Assembly (NCBI GenBank): GCA_023159155.1
Contig: JAJNNX010000003.1
Location: 1,364,001-1,428,000 of the forward strand
DNA length: 64,000 nt
Source of the DNA: Ustulina deusta
Taxonomy: Eukaryota > Ascomycota > Sordariomycetes > Xylariales > Xylariaceae
Reading direction: 5' to 3'
The notes beneath the pieces are model-generated. The model saw only the letters and a program-made list of their open reading frames with translations. It searched no databases and was not told where the DNA came from. The stretch's first letter is position 1; the number at the start of each line of letters is the position of its first letter. Of the stretch, positions 44,705-57,763 are shown one piece after another. The position numbers and the translations under genes were made by a program.

Positions 44705-46046
44705 GAAGCTATTTCGACCATGGCCAAAGATTGTTTACCGGGATGACCGAGCGTGGAGTTGACCGATACACCGAAACAATGGAGGCAGGAAATCAGAGCG
44801 ATATCTAAATCAGTACGCCTACGCAAACGTATATATTCTCTCCGAGCGGACGAATACCCCCTCTATCCCCCTTTTCCAATTATAAGTTTCGTCGTTTCAG
44901 CTAGCAGATCCGCGGTCTTTTACTGTATGGAGATGATTGATGATTATGACATTACGAGGAGGTGGTCATTTGTTTATGATGTAGGGCTTTCCCAATTTTG
45001 TTTTCGATCTTTACGAATTGTTTTGGCAGATGGGTTGGGACTGAGGTCTAGTGAAGCAATATCAGACGAGAGGGTTGGGTCTTTTTTCATTCGTACCTTA
45101 GATGGGGGTTTGGTGGGGTGGCCGGTCTCATGATAGAACGATTAGACGAAACATGATAACGCGCCCTGAAACTAGAATGTTATGATAAATTTTACGATAA
45201 TGATCAGTCATATTACCCTTCAGTGACCCCTAATAGCGAGTTGACAGAACCAGGGGTAAGCCTTGGTCAATGTGAAGACTGTAGACACCCTAAATCGACT
45301 GGTACCTGCGATGAGGTATGATTTTTTCTGAACGTTGCTCATTGCACGTCCACGTGTCCTCTGGAAGCTGCTTGTCAGAGACGTAGGTATAGGGGCGTGA
45401 TAAATACTTGTTGTTGCACTAAGGTTTTTGGAACATTAGTATTTGGGGATGCCTGAGTATGTACGTTTCATTGTGCTTTCAATGTTATTCTCGATAAGCG
45501 CCTTCCTCCTCTTCTCCCTGTTTCAGCCGCTTACCTCGCACTTCAAGGTTAGCAGTTTCGCAGAGAAACATGGGCGAAAAGGGGGGTTACAGTATGAATC
45601 ACATATGTCTATTGGCATACATTTTCCACCACTATCTATTCTCTAAAATTGTTGTATTTTGGGTCAATGCCTTATTAGGTATCTTTGTCAATCTGAAAGG
45701 TGCGTTTCTAATGCCTTTGTGGTAAAGAACGTCAATGCGAGACCTGCGCGTATAATATTATACAGAAGAAAGAAATATTGACAAGAAATTATTCCACGAA
45801 GAGGCCTCTTTATATGAAAATCTGATTGTCTAGCAAGTTCTCAATCATGGTATTTCCTGCCTATAGGTATATTTAAACACGTAGTTGTACCTTTTCTGGT
45901 AACATTAGCTATTAGCACTATCAGAGCAACATATTGTCTTAAGATACAACGACATCGGGTAGATCAGATTATCTCAAGAACTAATAACCTTACGAACAAA
46001 TTCACCAAAAGATCGATTCCATATCGTATGCGCCATTCAAAACAAT
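44705..46046. other. Intergenic region between RTA1 and coiled-coil genes
   Basis: Moderately AT-rich. A frame at 44753-45133 and a short frame with one hydrophobic segment (45443-45646) show no other feature and are not called. Confidence 0.45.
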
Positions 46047-47973
46047 ATGTCTAGTTCGACCAGCTCTCCTGATCCTAGTAAGTCCTCCAACACCACCAAT
46101 AATCCACTACGCCCTATCTAATCCATTTGAAGCTCCTCCAAGTAGTCACGGCGATGGTTTTGCTAGACCCACACCAGGCTTTGGCCCCGAGCAAGCCAAA
46201 GGAGATTTTTTACAGGGCCACGGTCAAGGTCTCTGGAACACTGCTGACGGAGTTGACGATTCCGTTGAGGATGAAATCAAAAGAAAGATCGCCGAGTTGG
46301 AGGAAGCAAAGGAGAGTCCCGTGACACACGAAGAAAAGGAAAGAATTGCCAATAAAGTCCGCTCTCTCCGAGAGGGTGGATGGCTTGAGGGCCTGAAATT
46401 TGAACTCGTCGGTAAGGATGCTGTACCTATAGAGTATTTCAATCGACTCGCCGCCGAGCACGAGAACACGATTTTGAAAGTAGCGCAGATGAACGCCAAA
46501 AAGGATGCTCAAATCAGGGCCCTCAAGAAGGGAGATGATAGAAACCAAAACAATGAGCTCAAAGAAAAATTAGCCCAGTGTGAACAGCACGGGGGCAAAC
46601 TAGAGAACGAAATTCAGGGGCTCAGAGAGGAACTCCAACGTGAGAAATCAAAACCACAGGGTAATGCCAACGCTGACGACGACGCTCTTTCTAATTGCAA
46701 TCGTCGTGTCGACGATCTCCAAAAACAACTGGATTCCACAAAGGCAAATCTCGAGACCGCCCGTCAAACTCTTTCCAAACGTTACGATGAGCTTGAGTCG
46801 CTTCGGCAGCAAAGGATGGACGGCAGAGGAAGAGAACAAGGCCTTAAAGGCGACGTTGTGAAACTCATGGCAGAGGCCAAAGGTCTTACTGACAAACTCG
46901 CGTCTCTCGAGAAGGAAAATAGGGATTTGAGAAATACGGCTGCAGCTAAAGGACAGCTTAACGACGAAGAAACCGAATCTCTTCAAAAACACATAGCAGA
47001 GCTAGAGGCTGCAAGAGCAAACTGTAAAGCGAAGGTTAGATCTCTTGAGAAAGAGATCAAAGATCTAAAAGGTGCGGCCGAAGGCCTTCGAAAGCGTATT
47101 TTAGAACTGGAAGCTGGGTGGGCAAGATGCAAGGACAAGGTGAAGTCTCTTGAGCGTGAGAAGAAAAATCTCAAAGCCGCATTGCAGAGAGACCCTGGCG
47201 ACACAGAAGGCCTTCGAAGGCGGATATTAGAGCTAGAGGCCGAGCTCGCCAAACGCGACGACACCATCAGGGCTCTCGAGGCCCAGCTTCAGCAAGCACG
47301 CGACGCCTTGCCACTTGGACGGAATGACGAACTACTTGAAGGACCACTCACCGAACTCCAAGCCCGTTGTAAGGAGCTTAGGGACGCGAGAGACACGTAC
47401 AGAAACAGGTGGGCTCGAGGAGTTGTCGCGGATAATCCTACCCTGGTCCAATTCTGGGAAGCGGTTGAGAACACGAATCAAGAGATTAACCAGCTCTACC
47501 GAGGGATAGACAGATTAGGCCATGTTCTCGGCCTTTCTGACGATATCCTCGACACGCCTGCCGTCCTCGACAAGATCATCACGCAAGTTACTGCGTCGGT
47601 GCTTGACGAGCAGCAGACACCCCAGCTCACTGTGCTAAATCTACGGAACGCAAATTCAACAGCGCAAATACGGATCGAGACATTAATGCGTGAGCTCGAC
47701 AGAGCTCAACTGAGTCGGTCCGAAGACGAGATCAGAGTGCAAATAAGAGCAGTGGACGAGCAGGAGGTCGAAGATCGCGTCACTGCCCGAACCCAGACCT
47801 ACCGTAACCACCGCCGGGCTCTCCTAGCTCACATCTTCGAGGCCCAGAATGAGTTCATGGCTCTCGCCGAAAGGAGCGCTGATAGAGACGCCATTGAAGC
47901 GCTTGTTGACCGGTTCCTACAGCCTACCACGCTTCCAAGGGTTGAGTTGGCACCACAGGACGGTCGGCAGTGA
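46047..47973 (+). CDS. Long coiled-coil protein with internal repeats, function unknown
   Basis: Exons 46047-46077 and 46133-47973 give 623 residues. The 55-nt intron (GTAAGT, TATCTAAT, TTGAAG) links the start MSSSTSSPDP to TPPSSHGDGFARPTPGFG, adding an N-terminus that the ATG at 46297 alone would miss. Residues about 70-400 form a nearly unbroken heptad coiled coil rich in Glu, Lys, Arg and Leu. It contains three related units starting at residues about 292, 327 and 369 (for example EGLRKRILELEA, EGLRRRILELEA). Residues 400-600 are helical but less regular. No head domain, membrane segment or SMC/kinesin/myosin motif is seen. It could be a cytoskeletal, spindle-pole or septal tether; that is only a guess from shape. 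It has no functional link to its neighbours. Confidence 0.82.
46975..47310 (+). repeat. Tandem duplicated coiled-coil units
   Basis: Units start at 46975, 47080 and 47206 (spacing 105 and 126 nt, both multiples of three). The last two share long nearly identical DNA (both begin GAAGGCCTTCGAA), which points to a recent duplication. Confidence 0.75.
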
Positions 47974-50900
47974 AGACGCGCAATGACGATGGGATCAAGC
48001 CAGGGTTCCCCAGATTCTGCTGGGAATCGGGAGAGTGTAGATCGATAGATATTAAGATAAATTGACTGCATCCAACGTCGGCTGCAATTGGAATCTGATA
48101 TGATGCAACTACTTCACATAATCAAGCATAATGTCTCGCATATACAGGATATATTAACCTTCGGATGACGGCCAAGCTGTGCCGTAACTCTGCATCTGGC
48201 CCCCACGCCTGGGCGCCCAGTCGGGCCAGCGCCAAGAAGGTAGTCGCCGAGGGTCCAACTGCCGAGACCCAAACCACTGGTTCTATGGTGGACGAGATAA
48301 ACTATAAAGCTTGGTTTTCAGAATATTGTGAACCAATTAGGTCAACACAAATGTTGTAGAATTAATAGAGGTAGGTAATATCTAGAGTAAGTAGTCTTTT
48401 AGACACTGTCCTTTGTGCCTTTCTACACTCGGTTAAACCTCCCTCCTACTAGCACTGCCGAAAAGAACACTACTGTGTAGATCTCTCGATGCTATGCATA
48501 CGAAAGTTCTTACTCAGATGGACTAGCCTGGACGATCATTCGTCTATTATATCAATTACGAAACAGCTAGCGTAAGCTGTCAACCAAGCGTTTAATGCTT
48601 TGGCCCTTTCAACGGATTTAAACTACGAGCATACGCATAGGTATCTAGACATTTTAACTAAAGCTTTAATTAAGTAGTTAGCTTAAAAAAAAAGAAATAA
48701 AATTTAAAAAAGGGGGGTGCAGCAAGCGAGTATTCAAGCTATTAAACATGTGATTTCTGTAACGGTCGAATTTCTCCATGTTGTAGAAGTAATTCCGTGG
48801 GACGTCAGTATATACACTGTCCCTCATACCTTCCCTTCCCTCGGTACAATGGTGAAACGATCGTGTACACGTATAATTCAAATTCCAAATCTGACGTCGT
48901 CATGCCATGTACGCGGAAAACCACGTCATCACGTAAAACTTGGCGAGCAAGCCTCAACTACCTACAGCTGTTGAAGATCATCGGAGATCTGAAACTACAT
49001 CCTTGGCGACGAAAATTTTTGGCCATCCGTCGACGTTTAATTCGTTCAAGATTAGAAACCCAAGATCATTCTTGAGAAAAACGCATGTGATAAAAATAAG
49101 AATGCATGAGAGTGGAGGTCGCACCAGCTCCTTGGGAGACCCGACCAGCAGGGGTTATTATCTAAATGTCGCCGCGATGGGCTTGCAGCCAAGGCCGAGG
49201 CAGCACAAACTCATGCTAATGCCTGGGAAAACTTGCTCGTGGAAGACTGGGTAGGCTATCATATCATACCTACCTCTTCCGTAGAACCCATCTGCCTGCC
49301 GGCCTTGATTTGGGGCGAGGAAGCGGGATCCTTTCCCAATCCTCATTGTTACTCCATAGTATGTCAGCCCTTAGATAAGCTTCCTGCATCGTCCCCTGGC
49401 GGCAGGCTGTGGAACCAGCGGCCCCATAGCAAAGCTTGGGCGATGCCGTGCGCATGTAGTGTACTTACACTATGTGTAGTGTATGCATGGGAATCTAGAT
49501 AACGAGCTGTCAGGTCACGGCTTGCGACCCACCTCTTCGTCACGCAGCAGGGAACTCATAATATACCGTACTTGACAGATGGAGTTGGTGGGCACCTTCG
49601 ACTTCGAACTGCGTCGAATGCCCATGTCGAGGAGTGGAGCGGCGTCTGTGCCACGTGTCATTGATAGCCTTACACTATATACTAAACCAAACGAAGCCGT
49701 TGCCCCGATTTTCATATATTTTTCCTCCATTCTCCATTCTCCATTCATTCTGCCCCCTCTCGTCGTTACCCTGCTCCATAGGGACGTCGAAGGGTCTCTG
49801 GTTTGAGCGTAAACGGCAGGAGAATAACTTGGTGGACGAAGAAAACATGGTTTGAGGCGCCATTCTGTTATCTAACGCCGACTGGATTAAGCACAGCCCA
49901 GACGGTTCCCCACAGGCTTCATATCATCGAGCAATCAAGTATGATTTGGGGTTGCGATTTGTCTTACCACCTTGGTGACAAAGCCTCGTCCTATTCGTGC
50001 TGCTCTGTCTTAATAATGCATTCATAAGCCGGCAACTAACACGGACATACCGAGGACCAATGTAACTTCCCGGATGAGACCGGACTCGTGGTTAAGTTTC
50101 GCTTAAGTACCAGTCCGATGGTTGCAATTGCGGGTTTCCATCGTCATATTGTTGTAGCCGGAATGAACTAGTCGGCCGGCTTGGCAGAGATGGCCGTTTC
50201 GTCTTTCTCTCTGCCCTACTGTACTAGCTCTATGAGGCTGTCTTCTGGAGGGCCGATCCACCGATCGCCGTGTGCCCGATGGCTCAAAGCGGAAATACCT
50301 AGTGCAGAATACCGGCTGTGCGACGTCCGTAGACAGTTTAGCATGAATAAATCCTTCAGTATTTTATCCATATTACCGTACCCATTGTATCGTTACTACC
50401 ACCAAGTGCCCTCCATGGCACTTTTAAAACATATGGTGTGCTGTTCAAGCAAAATTCCTACCGTCCCCCCACGTTTCCTAGAGCCGGTTGGTTACTTACA
50501 GCCGGAAGAGCACCGAAAACTTGTACCTGCGGCTCGCTCACGGACCTGTGTAACTACAGGCATGATGGCATACAGTATCAATCTATGGCTCATTACTGGT
50601 TCCGGTGTATGGGCGTCCTACGCCACAAGCCAGGATTAGAGCTCCTACAAACAGCCTCTGAGATTAACATCTGCTTCCGGTGACGAATGCAAGCAGGTCC
50701 GCGATCCAATACCACTGCTCGGTCTTCAGGACACGGATCGAAGCTAAACATGTACAACTTAACACATGCTATTAATCATGCTGCTCTAGCCAGCGGGGGG
50801 GATGTTTTCCACCATATGCTCCGAGCATTGCGTGCGACCTCGATTTAGGAGCGTTCACTGGTCTGTCGTGCTCAACATCGCCATATCACCAAAACCACTG

Positions 50901-51524
50901 GGGCTGTTTGAGCTTGTTTAGGAAGTTACTTGCTGCATGAGTACGATGTATCACTTGCCTTATCTTCATCTGGGGTCAAAACGGCTATTGCAACCGTTGT
51001 CGCCTTCTGGGGGAAGCGTGAATAAACTTTATCCCTTGAAATCATGTTACATTCCTCCCTCTACACATGGAGGACCGGGAATTGATCTCATCGTGGCGTT
51101 CCAAGACCTGCAGCGGTCAAGGAATCCCTCGAGTCTTTCCTCCAGTCGTACGAGACTAGGTATATTCGAATTCATGGGCTCCCTCGCGGCATGACCTCTA
51201 GTCCCCTTGACCTTCACATGTCTGGGATCATTAATATTACAGGAACCAGAGCTAAGAGAACAGACACGCTTTGTGTATAACCATATCCCGGCGTGACCCT
51301 AGGTGTTTCTCCGGCCCTAGCGGAAGTTTTCCCCCCTTTTCCAGGAGCGCCTCGAACGGTTACATAAGTATCTACACCCGCCCCAGCGTTGATAAATCGA
51401 TAGGTGATATACATAGCTGGCCATCCTCGCAAAAAAGACCAGTTCTTTCCGGACATTGCTAAAGAGTGGTAACCTCTTGTGTTGATAGTCCTAGATCGAT
51501 CAAACACCTCTGCATATCAAAGCA
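47974..51524. other. Gene-poor region
   Basis: No gene is supported. An AT-rich part lies around 48560-48710. A frame at 50181-50639 (+, 152 codons) and several of 60-100 codons have no domains, signal peptides or splice patterns. The last 500 bp are probably the ferric reductase promoter. Confidence 0.5.
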
Positions 51525-53891
51525 ATGGAATCGTCTTCGTCTTCAAACTTTCCACGCTCTGGTGCCTCTGGGAGCTCTGGCTCGAACTCAGGGTGGATGG
51601 CAGCACGACTAAAGGTTAATGTAGAGATTTTGTCATATTATGCCATATCTCTCACAGCCCTTATTGCCATATTCATCGTGGGCCATTGGACTCGCCGCCT
51701 AGCATGGAGTGCGTCGCGGTCTATGATTCTTTATCCTATTGTGGCATTGTCAAGGTGTGTTCATAAAGGCTATTGTTGATACATCGTTATGCTAACAGCT
51801 GATCCAGGACCATTCGAAGAGGCCTTCTTAGACAGCTCTCTGGTTTTACATCTGTTGGGCATGCCGCACTTGTATTCGCCTTTGTAGCGTTGAACGCCCT
51901 CTTCACCTTTTACCGTGTTGACTACAGCAAAATCTCAAATATCGCTTCGCGGTTCGGATGGTAGGTTATGGAGACATTTGAGTATTCAATATTCTGCTAA
52001 TGCTCACTGTAGGATGGCAACCGGAAACCTGGCATTTGTAGGTAAGTATTATATCGAGTTCCGCTCTCTTTCGCCCAGTACTGAAGAAGGGACCCTCTTC
52101 CGGGTTACCTCTACTTCTGATGGACGCAAATTGCTTTTAGAGCTCATATTTTGCTTAAAAGACTAATTACTGACACCAACTATGTAGTTTTTCTAGCACT
52201 CAAGAACACTCCTCTCGCAATCCTCACGGTCTATTCATATGAGCGGCTTAATAGCCTTCACCAGATAGCTGGATATACTACCCTTCTACACACAATTCTG
52301 CGTAAGTGATCTGGGCGTTGACTCTCTCGTCCCTATGCTGTGTTTTTTACAGGACAGCCGCATTTACAGGGGTTCCCTCACTTGCGCTCCAACCCGGGAC
52401 AGCCAGAGCTTAGAACACAAGTCCTAACGCCAAAATTATACAGATGCCGCAATATACACATACTATTTCATGAGTAGTGGGAAGACTTATGTTCTTCGTG
52501 AAGATATCGTCACAGCCGGTATCATCTTGGGATTCGCCATGTTCTTCACAGTTTTTGCTGGAATGACTCTACAACGAGCCAAGTACGAACTTTTCTATGT
52601 CATTCACTTAGCCTTATTCGTGGTTATTGTTGTCACTCTAGGCATGCACCGACCAAATCTCGAAAGCGAAAGGGCGTTGATCGTCACTATTCTAATTGCC
52701 TCCCTCTGGCTCTCCGATCGGCTGGTCCGGGTCGTCCGCTTGGCTTACAACAGCATCAATAATGAAGCTGTGATTTTCCCACTGCCGAATGGTGGTACTC
52801 GCGTCGTGATCAAGAAACCAATAACACGTGCGAGGCCTGGAAGTAAGTAAACCAACGTTTACCCAGAGTGTCGTTTGAACTTCTTGGCAATTGAGCCTAG
52901 AAGAAGGAAAAATAATTGAAGTACCCCAAACGCGCTTATAAGCCCCAACTATATATGCTGACCAATTTTCTGTAGAGCATTGTTATGTCTGGTTACCGCA
53001 TATCCGCTCTTTTGAGACACATCCTTTCACCATAGTAGCCAACGAGCCCATGGAGCTCGTCATCAACACACACAGTGGGTTTACGAGAGACCTGCACCGA
53101 TATGCCAGCCAGAACCCAGGTGCCAGCCTCGCAGTATCGGTCGAAGGACCATATGGAACATTCCCGGACCCCATGGAATACGACAAAGTCGTGTTAGTGG
53201 CAGGCGGATCAGGTGCGACTTTCACCATTGGTTTGGCGGCCGATATGATCCGGAGGCTGAGTCCAGATTCAACAAAGAAGATTGAATTCATATGGGCATC
53301 GCGAAGCCGGGGTGCGTGTGAATCTGACCTCGCTTGTTATAACGAAATTACTGACGGCATTATTCAGAAAATATAGACTGGTTCACGCAGCATTTACACC
53401 ATCTACTTACGCATGAATGCGCGCCTAAGATTGGTCTGAAGATTCATTTAACGAAGGCCAAAACGATCGAGCCGATCGCAGCGCTCTCTGCCCCCATCCC
53501 ACGATTATCGCCGGAAATATTCGCCGCCGTACAATCGAAACCGACCTCCTCCCTAGAGAAGGAATTAGAGTTGCCGCAGCTAAGCACACGGTCATCCTCT
53601 GTAGCTCTCGGCGACAGAGATCTGGAGAAAGACAATACACTATCTGGAGATGAATCTATAGAGGTGACTCCCTCAACGACTGGCGGTTTCAGCCTTCCCA
53701 TCACATATGGTCGACCTGATATCGAGGCTTCAGTCCGCGAAGCGATAATGTCGGTGGCCAAAAACGAAAGGGTATTGGTTGCCGCATGCGGTCCTACGGG
53801 CTTGGTGAATACCGTGCGAAACACGACGGCTAGTTGTATTAGAGTCGACGGTCCGTCTGTTGAACTTCACTGTGAACAGTTCGGTTGGTGA
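51525..53891 (+). CDS. Ferric reductase-type transmembrane oxidoreductase (FRE/FreB family)
   Basis: Seven exons, 51525-51754, 51808-51960, 52013-52041, 52188-52301, 52444-52842, 52976-53311 and 53368-53891, give 594 residues with all phases consistent; exon 3 is only 29 nt. The protein has an N-terminal membrane helix, then the ferric-reductase core with likely haem histidines in LNSLHQIAGY, LLHTILHAAIY, YVIHLALF and LGMH. The FAD site is HPFTIV near residue 325. The NADPH parts are LVAGGSGATFTIGLAADM and, near the end, VLVAACGPTGLVNTV. A Ser/Glu-rich linker of about 60 residues sits between the two NADPH halves. The family carries electrons from NADPH across the plasma membrane to reduce Fe3+ or Cu2+ before uptake. 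The protein ends EQFGW, a usual FRE terminus. No permease or siderophore gene lies nearby. Confidence 0.93.
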
Positions 53892-56800
53892 TGGCATGGT
53901 ACGCAACGGGGTGTAAGTTAAGTTATCGGGGTTTGTAAGAGCATCTTCTGGCATCATCGGGATTTTTGGGGCGCGCTATCGAGAGGTTTATAGATGTAGA
54001 GATTTAGATATCAATTTAATCTTACGGCGATCATCATGGAAGAGTGTCGCTGCCGTGCTTCGAAAAGTCAAAGTATATGAAAAGGGGAATAAGATTAAGC
54101 GCCGCTTTGGCCGTTGATAGACTACATGTGTTTACTTGCTGGGAACCATACCGCCCTGTTCGCTATTCTAATGTCTGTCTATAAACGGCATCTTACGTCT
54201 AGAGATGTTTGAATGATTGTTTGTGTTTAACGTCATGAGGAAGGCTAGGTAGTAGCCCTTCTAAGCTTCCCGAGGGGCATAAGACGTGGCGAGCTGTCCT
54301 GCTATCTAACCAAATTTCGTTACATAGTGGCCCCAGAAGCCATTTTCTAGCCGTACGGGCGTGTCTTGTGCGTTCGGCGGTCCCTGCTCCGGTTACCCCT
54401 TAGCGGTTAAGGAGGTCTGGAGATGCGAAGTAGTGTTTAGAGTCCGCGGGTAGATAAGAGAACAGCCACCCCCACGCGTGGACGCGGATTTTGACCTCGG
54501 TTATACGAACCGTCGTATTCGGCGAAATCATAACCTTCATTGCAAACGCTAGAGTAATACATATATATGCCATGTAACCTGGTGAGCTGGTATGAAAAGG
54601 CGACGGGTGAAAACTAGCACTGCTAAATCCACTCCCCGGAAGCACACAAAGGTGAAGATGGTATACCTCAGGCACGCAATGAACATACCACTAGGGCAAA
54701 ATGTCAAGTGCTGAAGGGGACAATGTGAGTAGGCTCAGGCGTATAGGGGTACTCACCTTCCCCTATACAAGGAGATCGGCTGAACCTACACTTCCTAGTA
54801 TAATTACGCGACTTTTCAATGGGGATCCTAGACGACGATAATGGGACGCAATTGAACATTGATTGACTACTTATACAATTGGCTTATATAGCCACAGGGT
54901 GGCTATGTAAACCCTTCATAAGCCACCTCATACTCAAGCCACTCTGCTTCAGTACATAACACCTGCCATTTAACGGTATAGCAGTGTACGAGTGTTTTGG
55001 AAATTCCAACTGAGATGGGAACAGATGTATTACGAGTGCCTCTCTTCTGAGGTCTAGCCGAATGGTACGTTTCGAGGGAATTGAAATAAGCTTTAGGCGT
55101 GCTGTCCTGATGTGCCTGCCCTAAGCGAGCGAGTCTAGAACTTTGAGTGGGCTGCTGGCTAGGCGCCGGCAAGTACCGTACATATGATCGACTGCTTATA
55201 CCCAGATACCAGGATGCGTTTAATTATATTACGCGCTGGGCACGTGAGAGTTGGGACGGCCTTGTTTGTCATCCTCACGGGTTTCTGCTGTCTACACGGG
55301 CATAATATATCTATCTCCGTTTTGAAATCATTGCTCTGCTCTATGTCGGCCGTGAGGCTGACGGAGACGCGTGCAGGGAATGGAAGAAGGTTCATGATGC
55401 GTTATTTCAACCCGGGGCTAGATGGATTGGAACTCCGTCGATGATGGTGGAAGAACTGTCGTGTTGGGAATAGGCTCACTCCCGTATGGAAATCTTTGCC
55501 GATTCCTAGATTTGCAACTCTTGCCAAACTCATCTCATAGGAGTTGCGTGAGGTTCTCACCCTGGTCTATAAGGTTTCTGGTATTGTTAGCTAGAAATAT
55601 TTATATGTTACAAACGCGGCAATAGGGAACAACGCAGTAAAGTATTGCTACCAGATTATATGTGTTGGATAGCTGTGATTTGCATTACAATTGTCCCAAT
55701 TGTTGGATTCATATAGATAGAGCACATGATTATATCATATTATATTTACCCGCAAGTTTTCCGAAAAGTATTGTGCGGATGTCTGAGAGCCTTATTTAAT
55801 AACCGGCCGGTTCGGTACCTCTCATTTCGTCTGCTAATTCAACCTTCTATAGCACCACTGCCACGTACGTCGTAAGAAAACAGACTCGTTTCCACCTCTC
55901 CTTTCTAAACAACACGATGTAGGAATAGAGACGAATGTTTACAGGAACTAACCTTCATATACAGTACCTACTTGAAACTACTCGCAATACAGGCATTCGT
56001 CATATTGTATGCATCGTGAAGTCTTACTGGTGCAACCCCTCTTGATATAGGGGTAGGTAGGATCAAAATGCATAGTTTTGCCTGCCCGGAGTGTGATCTG
56101 CACCTATATGGCATTGAATGAGGCAAAGTGAGGCACAATTTTCTCATCTGATATAGGTAGTTCTCTAACCTAGTATGCCGATAGCTGTGTAGCAACAGCG
56201 ACTTCTTAGAGAGTAGTTTTGACGCCAAGACCTAGATAAGGAGTGATAATTTTCATAATCTTGATTCTACTTACCATCGCGTGCATTACCATTAGATCGA
56301 AAATATTCGGACAGTGGTTGGTTAGTTATGTGTAACTTTCTATAACAGGGGCCGATGATTAGGAAGTGGCACTGACGTTCGAAACCACTATTTTGTCTTG
56401 GTCAGATGTATCTATCAAGGGTACCTGGCCGAGAAAGGAACAAGGTGCGTCTGAGAACCACATGGCTTCAGGGTCTTCCTCGTTTATTTAGACTATTGCT
56501 CCAGTTCTTTTCGTTGAGCGGCCCGTATTGCCGACGACCGTTGCTCGTTGTGGGTTTCTCGACACTAGTTGTGGTGGAGCCGGGAACTGGGGGTGGTGCT
56601 CCGTACGCTGTCGAATTTCTCGAGCACAATCCTGTTTTATTTGGAATGGAAAAGTATAAGAGGTGCAAGAAAGAACGCGGTGTGGAGGATGAAGCATCGA
56701 ATGCTTCACGTCGCTTGTTGTATTGCAGTAAAAACGGGATTGGGATGCGTGAACGCTTAGGCATTACGATGTACAAGCTTTTGGAATACCTGCCGGTATA

Positions 56801-57763
56801 CTAGATTAGATCGGTGCTGACAGGGGTGCTTATTTTAACGGCAGGGTTTATTTAGGATTAGGGCGCTGTATGCGCTTGTCCGGTCCGTCCTAAAGGTAGA
56901 CCGTCTCATGATAAAGATGCATGTGGGTGCTTAAGCGTCCCATGTACCTACATCTCGGTTGACCGGACATGCAGCTTGGAAGTTGATTGTGACAGGTATA
57001 TCGACGTACTGCGCATGAAGCACTTTAACTGAAATCTAGGGTAGAGAGCTAATAGTTAGCTCGTATCACTTTATCTTGCCAGTTGCTGAGGGCATTTACG
57101 ATCGGCTTGAGTGCTTCATTAGTGTTAGACCGGATGGGCCTTTGTTACAGAGCATGGAGTGTAGTGTACGGCCTGCAAGCTGCTTGCTTGTACAGTTGTC
57201 AAATGGATCTTGGCAAGGTTCAACCAGAAGTGCGCATGGCGTGAATGTGTTTCCACAACACACCCTCCACATCGGACATCGATGTTGATCGTGTACTAGT
57301 TTTGGACATTTTTTTCGCCCCCTAAAGTGCATTAAGGTGGCCCCCAAAGCACTGCAAGGAGAATGAAGTGATCTGTGCATGGTTCAGTTCTATCTGCTTC
57401 GGTAGCGTTGGGCATAATATTGCTTCACGATATTGCAGTATCATTGATCTACGAGCAATTTCATCCTATGACCGGCCAGAGTTATATACACTTGATGCTT
57501 AGCCCAAAACATAACCCTCCTCGTTTTAGTCATCCATGAGTTACCTCCTTAATGCAAATGATGCTCCCGAGACGTAAGTGAGAAGTGGGCAATAATTGCC
57601 GGCCCATGTTCCCAACTAAGAATGACTTTGCCCGCTAACGCCGGCTTCCTAATACTACAATCGGATCATAAGTTTTTTTTTTCGTTTTCTCTTTTTTTTC
57701 TCATAATGCCTTGCTTGGAAGGACTTGGCGATGATGTTCAACCACAATCAATGCCCATGTACG
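53892..57763. other. Gene-poor region between convergent ferric reductase and regulator genes
   Basis: Nearly 4 kb without a supported gene. Overlapping frames on both strands at 56406-56804 are the longest (132 and 102 codons) but have no domain. No repeat or RNA gene is recognised. Confidence 0.5.

Noticed and set aside
50181..50639. 152-codon plus-strand frame
   Set aside because: No recognisable motif or signal peptide and many rare residues in a row; could not be supported as a gene.
56406..56804. Overlapping frames on both strands (132 and 102 codons)
   Set aside because: Both are featureless and mutually antisense; nothing favours either.
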